Positions 1 through 6,951 of a stretch of 9,034 bases of DNA are shown here, piece by piece (the first letter of the stretch is position 1; every line of letters begins with the position of its first letter). This stretch comes from Syntrophomonadaceae bacterium (GTDB taxonomy: Bacteria; Bacillota; Syntrophomonadia; Syntrophomonadales; Syntrophomonadaceae). The notes below the pieces were generated by a model that saw only the letters and a program-made list of their open reading frames with translations, was not told the DNA's origin and did no database searches. The DNA lies in contig JAAYJY010000052.1 of NCBI GenBank assembly GCA_012522705.1, positions 1 through 9,034 on the forward strand, given 5' to 3'. The translations under genes were made by a program, and so were the position numbers.

Positions 1-1013
1 ATCACCGGTATATCGTCGGGGATATCGCGCCGGGAGAAGACCAGCTTGAATCTCTCCAGGGCCTGGACGGCTTCTTCGGGGCTATGGAAAACCGATACCA
101 GCTCCACCGCCAACCTCATCTTGGCATCACGGGGATTCAAGCGGTCGCTGTCCATCTGCGTCTGCATGACCTCTATCTCATCCATCGGCACCTGGGTCAG
201 CAGTTCAAAGTAGCGGCTTATCAGATTATCACTGATAGACATGGTTTTGCTGAACATTTCGTAAGGCTCATCATTGACACCGATGTAATTGCCCAAGGTC
301 TTGCTCATCTTCTGGACCCCGTCGGTACCCTCCAGGATAGGCATCGTCAGGGCCACTTGAGGTTCGCAGCCGTACTCTTTGAGCAGATGCCGGCCGACCA
401 GCAGGTTAAACTTTTGGTCGGTGCCGCCCATCTCCAGATCACACTGCAATGCCACCGAATCATAACCCTGCATCAGCGGGTACATGAACTCATGTACCCC
501 AATGGGCAGGCCTTCCTTGTAGCGCTTCTCGAAATCATCCCGTTCCATCATGCGGGCCACCGTATATTTAGCCGCCAACTGCAGAACGTCGATGAGCTGC
601 AGAGGCTTGAGCCAGTCACTGTTAAAATGCACTATGGTCTTGCCCGGGTCCAGGACTTTGAACATCTGCTCCTGATAGGTGTGGGCATTGGCCATTATCT
701 CTTCCTCACTCAACTGCCGGCGGGTCTCCGATTTGCCACTGGGATCCCCGATCCGGCCGGTGTAATCTCCGATGATCAAATGTACCTCATGGCCCAGAGC
801 TTGGAACTGGCGCATTTTATTCAGGACTACCGTATGCCCCAGGTGTATATCGGGAGCAGTTGGATCCAAGCCCAGTTTTATCTTTAAAGGCTGATTGTCG
901 CGAATCGACTTCTCCAATTTGTGCAGGAGTTCTTCGCGGGGAAGGATCTCTGCTACTCCCCGTTCTATCAAACTCAGCTGTCGTTGGGCTTCCTCTTTAT
1001 GTGAACTTTCCAT
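1..1013 (-). CDS. tyrS: Tyrosyl-tRNA synthetase, 3' end cut off by window edge
   Basis: Charges tRNA-Tyr with tyrosine in the cytoplasm (class I aminoacyl-tRNA synthetase). I translated the minus strand from the ATG at 1013-1011, which gives 337 residues open to the window edge. The Rossmann catalytic domain is clear: the HIGH-type motif is HLGH at residues 57-60 (after DPTAPDI), and the KMSKS-type motif is KMSKT at 235-239. The tyrosine-site region shows MQGYDS at 181-186 and GGTDQKFN at 196-203. GTDQKFN rather than GSDQWGN places it in the TyrZ-like 'type 2' group, whose members are usually about 400-430 residues. The C-terminal S4 tRNA-binding domain would therefore lie left of position 1. 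The start is fixed by a near-ideal Shine-Dalgarno, AAGGAGG, at about 1021-1027, 7 bases before the ATG. The gene is divergent from the penicillin-binding protein gene. No T-box is visible upstream, which is unusual for a tyrS in this group. Confidence 0.96.
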   Translation of the reverse strand, partial: MESSHKEEAQRQLSLIERGVAEILPREELLHKLEKSIRDNQPLKIKLGLDPTAPDIHLGHTVVLNKMRQFQALGHEVHLIIGDYTGRIGDPSGKSETRRQLSEEEIMANAHTYQEQMFKVLDPGKTIVHFNSDWLKPLQLIDVLQLAAKYTVARMMERDDFEKRYKEGLPIGVHEFMYPLMQGYDSVALQCDLEMGGTDQKFNLLVGRHLLKEYGCEPQVALTMPILEGTDGVQKMSKTLGNYIGVNDEPYEMFSKTMSISDNLISRYFELLTQVPMDEIEVMQTQMDSDRLNPRDAKMRLAVELVSVFHSPEEAVQALERFKLVFSRRDIPDDIPV

Positions 1014-1038
1014 TCCGTAACCTCCTTGCCATTAAAAA

Positions 1039-1068
1039 TTGATAGCATATCGTTTTAAAGATATGCAA
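1039..1068 (-). promoter_or_regulatory. Candidate tyrS promoter with inverted repeat in its spacer
   Basis: On the minus strand TTGCAT (1068-1063) and TATCAA (1044-1039) are separated by 18 bases, and TGC directly before the second hexamer gives an extended -10 (TGnTATCAA). The matches to consensus are only partial. A perfect 7-bp inverted repeat, GCATATC (1045-1051) and GATATGC (1060-1066) around 8 bases, fills the spacer and overlaps the edge of the -35. This position would suit a repressor operator. Alternatively, if transcription starts further upstream, it could be a small hairpin in the leader. Both readings are inference. Confidence 0.35.
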
Positions 1069-1133
1069 TAATTAGGCATGGAACCGGTATGGACAAGTTT
1101 CAATCCCTATGTTTTCGGCAATCAGGCAGGAAT

Positions 1134-1151
1134 TTTGACGTTTTTGTCAAA
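1134..1151. repeat. 6-bp inverted repeat overlapping the PBP -35 region
   Basis: TTTGAC (1134-1139) and GTCAAA (1146-1151) are perfect inverted arms around 6 bases. The right arm covers the candidate -35 hexamer of the plus-strand penicillin-binding protein promoter, so it could be a binding site for a dimeric regulator. The arms are short, and chance is a real alternative. Confidence 0.3.
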
Positions 1152-1173
1152 TTATTATCAATGTCCCTATCAT
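1144..1173 (+). promoter_or_regulatory. Candidate sigma-A promoter of the PBP gene
   Basis: TTGTCA (1144-1149) and TATCAT (1168-1173) each match the housekeeping consensus at 5 of 6 positions and are 18 bases apart. Transcription would start near 1180 and give a leader of about 80 bases before the ATG at 1258. It is the best plus-strand promoter I can find in the divergent region 1014-1257. The rest of that region shows only the tyrS control site and AT-rich sequence. Confidence 0.5.
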
Positions 1174-1257
1174 TTTAATTGTCTTGGGGAAATCGTCTGT
1201 GCAGCTGATCTAAATCCAATACCATAAAAACCAGTTATCCGGGAGGCGAAATTACCC

Positions 1258-3609
1258 ATGGCTGAAACCCCGACCCCAGCGCCCAGCACACCGCCCAAAC
1301 CGCGTCGCAAGATCAAAATAGGCAGAATTCTGCTTTCTCTCTTTTTGCTCAGCTGCATCGCTATTCTGGCTGCAGTCTCCGCTTATGCTGCCAAGGCTTT
1401 GCCGGTATTCAATCCTCAGCAATTGGTCGGTGCCAATACCACCATGCTTTATGACCGTGAAGGCAATGTATTCAATTCCCTGCACGGTGTCGAGAACCGG
1501 GTAGACGTGAATCTTGAACAGGTCCCTCCTGCATTGATCCAGGCCTTTATCGCCACCGAGGACAAGGAATTTTACAATCATCATGGCATCAATGTCAAAG
1601 GCATCGCCCGGGCTGTACTCAGGAATTTCCAGGTGGGCGACATGACCGGACAGGGAGCCAGCACCATCACTCAACAGCTGGCCAGGAGTTCTTTCCTAAG
1701 CAACGACAAAAACTGGGAGAGGAAAATAAAAGAGATGTTCCTGGCCTTCAAGATCGAAGCCACCTATTCGAAGGACGAGATCCTGGAGATGTACCTTAAC
1801 AAAATATACTTCGGCGCTGGTGCGTACGGAGTTCAGGCTGCTTCCCACACCTTTTTCGACAAGGATGTAAGCGAATTGACCTTGCCGGAAGCCTCCCTGC
1901 TGGCTGGCTTGGTCCAAAGTCCCAGCTATTACAACCCCTTTTCCAACATGGATAGTGCCAAAAACCGTCAGAAGCAGGTATTATACAGCATGGCTGCCTC
2001 CGGCTACTTCGACCCCCAATCTTCTGTCGATGCCTATGAGAGCCCCATCGAGTTGGCTAAAGCCAAAGAGGTCCAGATCAGCCACGGCTTTTACACTGAT
2101 GCGGTAATCGACGAGGCCATCGCCATATTATCTCAAAACCAGGAATACAATGGCAGTGACAGTGTTATCTATACCGCCGGGTTGAGGATATTCACCAATC
2201 TGGATTTGAGCCTGCAGGACTATGCCGAAGAGTATTCCAAAAAAGCCTCCAACTTCCCCGGCGGCATAAAAGACGGTCCCCAGGTGCAGGTGGGTATGGC
2301 GATTGTCGACAGCAGCAATGGCGGCGTGTTGGCCATCATGGGGGGACGACAATACGAACAGGTGCGGGGTTTTAACCGGGCCACCAGCGCCTATCGCCAA
2401 CCGGGTTCGTCAATCAAGCCCCTGACCGTATATGCGCCGGCCCTGGAGCAGGGTTACATGCCCTATACCGTCTTAAATGACGCCCCGGTCTCGTATAATA
2501 CCGCCAACGGGGTATGGAAGCCGGCCAATTATGATGGAGTATACCGAGGTCTTATCACCATGCGCACCGCAGTCAAGTATTCAGTCAACACCTATGCGGT
2601 GCAGATGGAGGACCAACTGGGCGCCAGGTATGGCTTCGACATGGGCCGGGCGCTGGGGCTGCCGTTGATAGACACCCCCGGGCACAACGACCTTAACCTG
2701 GCGGCCCTGGGATTGGGCGGATTGACCAAGGGAGTTACACCGGTGCAGATGGCCGGCGCCTATGCCGTTTTCAGCAACGGCGGCATTTTCAACCAGCCCC
2801 ATTTCATTAATCGGATCGAGAATATGAGCGGGGTGACCATCTATGAGTTTCAACCCGCAGGCCAACGGGTTATAAGCCCGGAGACCGCCTGGCTGATGAA
2901 CAGCATGCTGCAAACCGTAGTAGAATCCGGTACCGGCACCCGAGCCAAAATCCCCAATGTCCCAACCGGAGGAAAAACCGGGACCAGCGAGGAATTTACC
3001 GACATCTGGTTCTGTGGAGTCACACCTCGCTTTGCGGCCGCAGTGTGGATGGGCTTCGATGAACAAAAATACAAGATGGTCAATGTGGCCGGGGGCGGGG
3101 CACCGGCCTTGATGGTCAAAGCCATGATGCAGAAAGCCCACCAAGGGGGGAGCGCGGGCAGCTGGCCGATGCCAGCAGGAGTTGAAAAGATCACGGTGTG
3201 CAGTGAATCTGGGCAGAAGCCTGGCTACTTGTGCCCGGCGGTGACCGAATATGCCCTAAAGAGCAAAGCCCCCACCCAGGTGTGCAGCAGCAGCCACACC
3301 ATTAATATTTGCCGGCAAACAGGGTTGAGAGCCACCAAGTATTGCCCGGATCCTATCGGCATAACCAGCGTCCAATTAGACCAGGAGGGTAAGCCGACCA
3401 CCATTATCCCCACCGATTACTGCCCGGTCCATACCAGCGAGGCCCCAGCCAAGCCCACCACCAATGTGGTTAAAATATGTACCGATCCCCGCAACGAAGG
3501 CAAACTGTACTTAGCCCGACCAGGCTGTTCCGCCAAATACATCTATGAGATTGTCTTGCCGGCGGGTCAGACCCTACCCTCCTGCCCCATCGATTCACAC
3601 CAGCGATAG
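1258..3609 (+). CDS. Class A penicillin-binding protein (PBP1A type)
   Basis: Bifunctional peptidoglycan synthase: it polymerises lipid II glycan chains and cross-links stem peptides outside the membrane. The 783 residues show a proline-rich, basic cytoplasmic tail (1-22) and one membrane anchor (about 24-44). The glycosyltransferase GT51 domain (about 60-245) has EDKEF with catalytic Glu101, GASTITQQLAR at 133-143, RKIKE at 155-159 and EMYLN at 177-181. The transpeptidase domain (about 340-625) has the SxxK nucleophile Ser384 with Lys387, SVN at 442-444 and KTGT at 573-576. All expected catalytic motifs are present. Residues 640-783 form a Pro/Thr-rich tail with nine cysteines (648, 659, 676, 685, 696, 722, 741, 757, 776), partly arranged as C-x2-SG/TG...CP units. 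The Shine-Dalgarno GGGAGG (1241-1246) is 11 bases before the ATG, slightly long, but no better start exists. It has its own promoter and is transcribed towards mutS2, with a hairpin between them. Confidence 0.96.
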   Translation: MAETPTPAPSTPPKPRRKIKIGRILLSLFLLSCIAILAAVSAYAAKALPVFNPQQLVGANTTMLYDREGNVFNSLHGVENRVDVNLEQVPPALIQAFIATEDKEFYNHHGINVKGIARAVLRNFQVGDMTGQGASTITQQLARSSFLSNDKNWERKIKEMFLAFKIEATYSKDEILEMYLNKIYFGAGAYGVQAASHTFFDKDVSELTLPEASLLAGLVQSPSYYNPFSNMDSAKNRQKQVLYSMAASGYFDPQSSVDAYESPIELAKAKEVQISHGFYTDAVIDEAIAILSQNQEYNGSDSVIYTAGLRIFTNLDLSLQDYAEEYSKKASNFPGGIKDGPQVQVGMAIVDSSNGGVLAIMGGRQYEQVRGFNRATSAYRQPGSSIKPLTVYAPALEQGYMPYTVLNDAPVSYNTANGVWKPANYDGVYRGLITMRTAVKYSVNTYAVQMEDQLGARYGFDMGRALGLPLIDTPGHNDLNLAALGLGGLTKGVTPVQMAGAYAVFSNGGIFNQPHFINRIENMSGVTIYEFQPAGQRVISPETAWLMNSMLQTVVESGTGTRAKIPNVPTGGKTGTSEEFTDIWFCGVTPRFAAAVWMGFDEQKYKMVNVAGGGAPALMVKAMMQKAHQGGSAGSWPMPAGVEKITVCSESGQKPGYLCPAVTEYALKSKAPTQVCSSSHTINICRQTGLRATKYCPDPIGITSVQLDQEGKPTTIIPTDYCPVHTSEAPAKPTTNVVKICTDPRNEGKLYLARPGCSAKYIYEIVLPAGQTLPSCPIDSHQR

Positions 3610-3632
3610 GGTCATCCAAATGAAATCAAATC

Positions 3633-3670
3633 AAGCGCACCTGGACGTTTCGTCAGTCCTGGGTGCGCTT
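3633..3670. terminator. Hairpin between convergent PBP and mutS2 genes
   Basis: Perfect 9-bp arms AAGCGCACC (3633-3641) and GGTGCGCTT (3662-3670) are extended inside by GGAC (3643-3646) with GTCC (3656-3659). The hairpin sits between two convergent stop codons (3609 and 3703). On the minus strand the stem is followed by a T-rich run (GATTTGATTTCATTT), which fits an intrinsic terminator for mutS2. The plus side has only a short T run after the stem. It probably acts in both directions, more convincingly for mutS2. Confidence 0.7.
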
Positions 3671-3700
3671 TGGCAATCTTTCGCCCATCATTCCAGGGGC

Positions 3701-6040
3701 TTATTTAAAGTCTATTACCGTCACCCCATAGCCGCCTTCCTGGCGCACGCCATCCCGAAACTCCCGCACCAAACGGTGTCCTTGCAGGTATTCCCGCACC
3801 GCCAGTCGGAGGGCGCCGGTCCCTTTACCGTGTATCACCCGGACTCGATCCAAACCGGCCAGATTGGCATCCTCCAAATAATTGTCCAGTTCTGTTACCG
3901 CATCCTCGGCGTACTTCCCCCGCAGGTCAATCTCCGGCGAAATGTTTTGGGCCTTTTCCAAAAAGGTCTGGGTACGGTTGATGGTCTTTTTACCCTCCTT
4001 GGGTTTTTGCCGCAGCAGCTGTTCCTTGGGCACTGTAAGTCGGATGCCGCCAATCTGAACCACCACCTCACCCTGGGCATTGGGCCCTTCCAAGACCTGA
4101 CCGGTCTGGCTAACGCTGCGCACCAGGACGTAGTCACCTGGCTTTAAATCTGTTTCTGCCTGCTCAACCTGGGCCTCCGGCATCTGCACCACCAGGTCCT
4201 TTATCTTGCGGGTCTTCTGGTCCAACTCATGCCACTTGGGCGGCTGCTCCTTTTGCTTGATCAGTTCCTTGAGCCCATCCATGGCCTCCTCGGCTTCCCG
4301 CTTGATGCGGCGTACATATTGGTCAGCCTCCTGCCGGGCCCGTTCGCGGATGGCATCGCATTCCTCCTGGAAACTGCTTCTCTCTACGGCCAGTGCCTCC
4401 TGCTCCTGGTCCAGTTGGCGCCGGACTCTATCCAACTCCTGCTGCCCGGTTTCATATATATAGCGGCTCTCCTTGAGCTGTCTTATCATATTACCGATCT
4501 CGGCATCCCGTTCCGGCACGAACTTCCGAGCCTTGCTCACCAGCGCTCCATTTAAGCCCAAACGGGCTGCAATCTCGAAGGCATTGCTCTGTCCGGGGCT
4601 GCCTATGCTCAATTCATAGGTAGGACTTAAGGTCAGGGGGTCGAACTCCACACAAGCATTCTCCACCCGGTCGTTCTGGTAGGCAAATGTCTTCAACTCG
4701 CTTTGGTGGGTGGTCACCACCACCCGGCAATCCTTTTCCTTCAAATCTTCCAATATGGCCCGGGCCAGGGCGGCTCCCTCCACCGGGTCGGTGCCCGCCC
4801 CCAGTTCATCGAGCAGAACCAGGGTGTTGCCGTCAGCCTGGTCTAATATACCGATGATGTTTTTCAGATGCGAAGAAAAGGTGCTCAAGGATTGTTCGAT
4901 GCTCTGCTCATCGCCGATATCGGCGAAAATCTTTTTAAACACTGAAATCCGGCTTTTTTCCCGGGTAGGGATGAAAAGTCCGCACATGCCCATTACGGTG
5001 AGCAGGCCGATGGTTTTCAGGACCACCGTTTTGCCCCCGGTATTGGGACCAGTGATAACCAGGATATCGAATCGATCTCCCAGGCTCACATTTATGGGTA
5101 CCGCTCCTTCTCCCAGCAAGGGGTGGCGGGCCCGGCTGATGTTTATGCGGCCCTGGTCATTGACGATGGGACGGAAGGCCTCCATGTCGTAGGCCAAAAA
5201 AGCCCGGGCGAACAGCATATCCAGACGGCACAGGATCTCATAATCCCGAGTCAGGTCCGCTGCCGCCTCCCCTACCGCAGAGCTAAGGACTCTGAGAATG
5301 CGTTCCTCTTCTCGCCTTTCTTCGATCTGCAGGCTTCTGATGCGATTATTCTGCTCCACCACCGGCAGGGGCTCGATGAATAGAGTAGCCCCGCTGGCGG
5401 ACTCGTCATGCACTATACCCTTGACCTCGTGGCGGTGTTCCTGTTTCACCGGGACAACATAACGTCCGGAACGCTCGGTTATCAGAGCATCCTGAAGCAA
5501 GGCCTGGTTGTTGCTGGAACGAATAAAATTCTGCAGGTATTCCTTGATCCGATGCCGGGCGGCATCGATCTGGCGTCTGATGCTCTTCAGTTCCGGGGTG
5601 GCATCGTCGCGGATATAACCTTCTTCATCGATGGCCCCGTGAATCTTTTTCTCAATTTCCGGAAAAGTGGTCAGTCCGGCGGTAACTTCCTTAAGACGGA
5701 TAGCCTTGGAATTATCGGTGTATCTGACGGCCAGGCGGACCGCCCGCACCAGATAGTAGATTTTCAGAAGGTCCGGTCCAGCCAGCACCCCGCCTATGCC
5801 AGACTTGGCCAGGTGTCGCTGCACCGGTTTGACCAGATGCAAAAAGGCTGGTTCTCCAAAGCGCACCAGCTCCATGGCTTCCTCGGTCAGATCCAGGGCC
5901 TCATTCACCTCGATCAGATTATCAAGCGGCTCCAGATCCAGAGCCAGGCGGTAGCCACCTTCACAATAAGTGCGGGCCGCCAGCTGCTGCAGTATTTTAT
6001 CAAACTCCAATTTCTCCAACGTCGTTGCGTCTATCATCAT
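3701..6040 (-). CDS. mutS2: MutS2 ATPase with Smr nuclease-type domain
   Basis: MutS2 of Gram-positive bacteria is a dimeric ABC-type ATPase linked to suppression of recombination and, in Bacillus, to splitting of collided ribosomes. The 779 residues are normal for the family. In order they show an N-terminal core and lever region with long helices (1-300); the ATPase with Walker A GPNTGGKT (331-338), signature STFSSH (386-391), Walker B LVLLDE (407-412) and the TTH switch (443-445); a charged coiled coil (about 515-600); a small basic beta domain starting at LKPGDYVLV (632-640); and the C-terminal Smr domain with DLRG (705-708) and HGKGTG (737-742). There is no mismatch-recognition domain of the MutS1 type. 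The start is the first of two adjacent ATG codons (6040 and 6037), with a modest GTGGGG ribosome site about 5 bases upstream. A candidate promoter lies near 6220, and the convergent hairpin probably ends the transcript. Confidence 0.97.
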   Translation of the reverse strand: MMIDATTLEKLEFDKILQQLAARTYCEGGYRLALDLEPLDNLIEVNEALDLTEEAMELVRFGEPAFLHLVKPVQRHLAKSGIGGVLAGPDLLKIYYLVRAVRLAVRYTDNSKAIRLKEVTAGLTTFPEIEKKIHGAIDEEGYIRDDATPELKSIRRQIDAARHRIKEYLQNFIRSSNNQALLQDALITERSGRYVVPVKQEHRHEVKGIVHDESASGATLFIEPLPVVEQNNRIRSLQIEERREEERILRVLSSAVGEAAADLTRDYEILCRLDMLFARAFLAYDMEAFRPIVNDQGRINISRARHPLLGEGAVPINVSLGDRFDILVITGPNTGGKTVVLKTIGLLTVMGMCGLFIPTREKSRISVFKKIFADIGDEQSIEQSLSTFSSHLKNIIGILDQADGNTLVLLDELGAGTDPVEGAALARAILEDLKEKDCRVVVTTHQSELKTFAYQNDRVENACVEFDPLTLSPTYELSIGSPGQSNAFEIAARLGLNGALVSKARKFVPERDAEIGNMIRQLKESRYIYETGQQELDRVRRQLDQEQEALAVERSSFQEECDAIRERARQEADQYVRRIKREAEEAMDGLKELIKQKEQPPKWHELDQKTRKIKDLVVQMPEAQVEQAETDLKPGDYVLVRSVSQTGQVLEGPNAQGEVVVQIGGIRLTVPKEQLLRQKPKEGKKTINRTQTFLEKAQNISPEIDLRGKYAEDAVTELDNYLEDANLAGLDRVRVIHGKGTGALRLAVREYLQGHRLVREFRDGVRQEGGYGVTVIDFK

Positions 6041-6160
6041 AATACCCCACGATAATAATGTCCTTTGGTGAAAGAGTTGCCGCTCATCTCCGCCAGCCGG
6101 CGCTTATAAGCGCTTGGATCGGGACCGCGCCCGGCTGCCAGCTGGAGCCAATAATTCCAT
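6037..6160 (-). pseudogene. Possible remnant of a U32-family peptidase gene
   Basis: Between the DUF421 gene and mutS2 the minus strand from ATG 6160 reads MELLAPAGS (6160-6134), a string typical of the N-terminus of U32 (collagenase-like) peptidases, then runs into a TAA at 6106-6104. A second frame covers the same stretch with codon use like the neighbouring genes and ends at TGA 6039-6037, overlapping the mutS2 ATG by four bases. Its last residues include AYKRRLAEMSG and SFTKGHYY (6075-6052), which recall the FTxGxY segment near the end of U32 catalytic regions. One explanation is a U32 gene reduced by a large internal deletion to its two ends, now out of frame. The second frame can be extended up to a TTG at 6234 (65 codons) but has no ribosome site there. 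This is inference: the two matches are short, they partly overlap, and a small real gene or chance remains possible. Confidence 0.35.
6100..6113. repeat. Perfect 14-bp palindrome in the mutS2 leader
   Basis: GCGCTTATAAGCGC reads the same on both strands with no spacer. It lies about 60 bases before the mutS2 start, downstream of the candidate promoter. It could bind a dimeric protein, form a small cruciform or hairpin, or be chance within the possible U32 remnant. Confidence 0.5.
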
Positions 6161-6216
6161 CGGTATCGATCATCTTTCCCTATCGGTCTTTTGTAATGGT
6201 CTGAAAAACGAATATC

Positions 6217-6247
6217 ATTATAACATATGGTCAATCGCTGGTGTCAT
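6217..6247 (-). promoter_or_regulatory. Extended -10 promoter for mutS2
   Basis: The minus strand carries TGTTATAAT (6225-6217), a perfect extended -10 element. ATGACA (6247-6242) is a 5-of-6 match to the -35 hexamer, but the 19-base spacing is long; extended -10 promoters tolerate weak -35 sites. The element begins 6 bases after the DUF421 stop codon, and transcription would start near 6210. This predicts that mutS2 can be expressed apart from zapA-polX, with a leader of about 170 bases. Confidence 0.55.
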
Positions 6248-6902
6248 TGGGAGGCAAGCGTTTTTCCAACAATGCGCTGATGTGCTGCAACTGTTCCTCA
6301 ATAGTTTTAACCCGGTCGAACAGAGTTGACTCCTGGCTCTCGATTTCGGGCTGGTCCAAGCGGGCAAATATCTCCGCCCGGGATAACTGTTCGGTGGTCA
6401 CAAGATGATTGCTGGGCGGCACAGTGATGCCCAGGTCCTCTTTGGAGGCTGCCTCTTTTTCGGGCCTTAGGATCACGCTAAAGCCTCCGCAGGACTCCAG
6501 TATGCCCTTTTCCACGTCTTTGATATTTCTGACCCCTTGGCGGCGGAGTTCCTGCATGAGGTCGTCGATGTTGAATTTCTCTCGAGCCAGGTTTTTCTTA
6601 TTTATTTTACCATCATCGATGAGTACCACCGGGGTTCCGGTGATCAGGTCGGAAAGGCGGCCGCTCTTCAGGCCCAGATAACCCATGACATATTCCAACA
6701 GCGCCAAGGTGGCTAGGACGACTATTCCTTCATAGTAGGGTATGCTGCGGTCGAGCGCGACAGATATAACTACATCCCCCACCCCGGTCATGATAACAAA
6801 ATCAAAAGGCCCCAGTTCCCCCAGAGCCCGTTTGCCCAGCACGCGTATCATAATAAGAGCCAGAAAGTACATCCCCGCCACCCGTAAAGCAAACTCCAGC
6901 AT
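6231..6902 (-). CDS. DUF421 (YetF-type) membrane protein
   Basis: Member of the DUF421/YetF family, small integral membrane proteins common in spore-forming Firmicutes, whose biochemical role is poorly defined. The 223 residues show three hydrophobic segments (about 5-22, 32-50 and 58-77). The family signature GKRALGELGPFDFVIMTGVG runs through 23-42. A soluble domain (about 80-147) contains the typical GTPVVLIDDGKI (89-100), the DDLMQELRRQGV stretch (113-124) and the VEKGILESCGGFSVI end (130-144). The tail from about 150 is polar and ends in a likely short helix or coiled coil (195-215). The ATG at 6902-6900 is supported by a perfect AAGGAGG (6911-6917), 8 bases upstream. The gene follows polX by 49 bp on the same strand and is probably co-transcribed with it. 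It is not part of the zapA-polX-mutS2 order known in Bacillus subtilis, so it looks like a lineage-specific addition. Confidence 0.92.
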   Translation of the reverse strand: MLEFALRVAGMYFLALIMIRVLGKRALGELGPFDFVIMTGVGDVVISVALDRSIPYYEGIVVLATLALLEYVMGYLGLKSGRLSDLITGTPVVLIDDGKINKKNLAREKFNIDDLMQELRRQGVRNIKDVEKGILESCGGFSVILRPEKEAASKEDLGITVPPSNHLVTTEQLSRAEIFARLDQPEIESQESTLFDRVKTIEEQLQHISALLEKRLPPNDTSD

Positions 6903-6951
6903 CGGGCGTTCCTCCTTGAAGAGTTTCCTAGCTTATTATGCCGCTGCCGCC

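Noticed and set aside
84..887. Long plus-strand open frame of 267 codons
   Set aside because: It lies antisense to tyrS, whose motifs and ribosome site are unambiguous; the plus-strand translation resembles no known family.
1101..1170. Direct repeat with TCCCTAT at 1104-1110 and 1164-1170
   Set aside because: Only 7 bases are identical, with loosely similar flanks; this is expected by chance in an AT-rich spacer.
1014..1257. T-box riboswitch for tyrS
   Set aside because: I looked for the conserved T-box core and terminator on the minus strand and found neither; the region is also short for one.
3545..4147. Plus-strand open frame overlapping the PBP end and the mutS2 end
   Set aside because: It crosses the convergent hairpin and is antisense to the MutS2 Smr domain; it is a reading-frame shadow.
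5408..6055. Plus-strand open frame of 215 codons opposite the start of mutS2
   Set aside because: It mirrors the mutS2 coding frame and shows no domain.
6104..6177. Alternative 29-codon frame starting at the ATG after AGGGAAAG (near 6174)
   Set aside because: It has a passable ribosome site but no similarity I recognise, and its codon use is less like the neighbours than the overlapping frame that ends at 6037.
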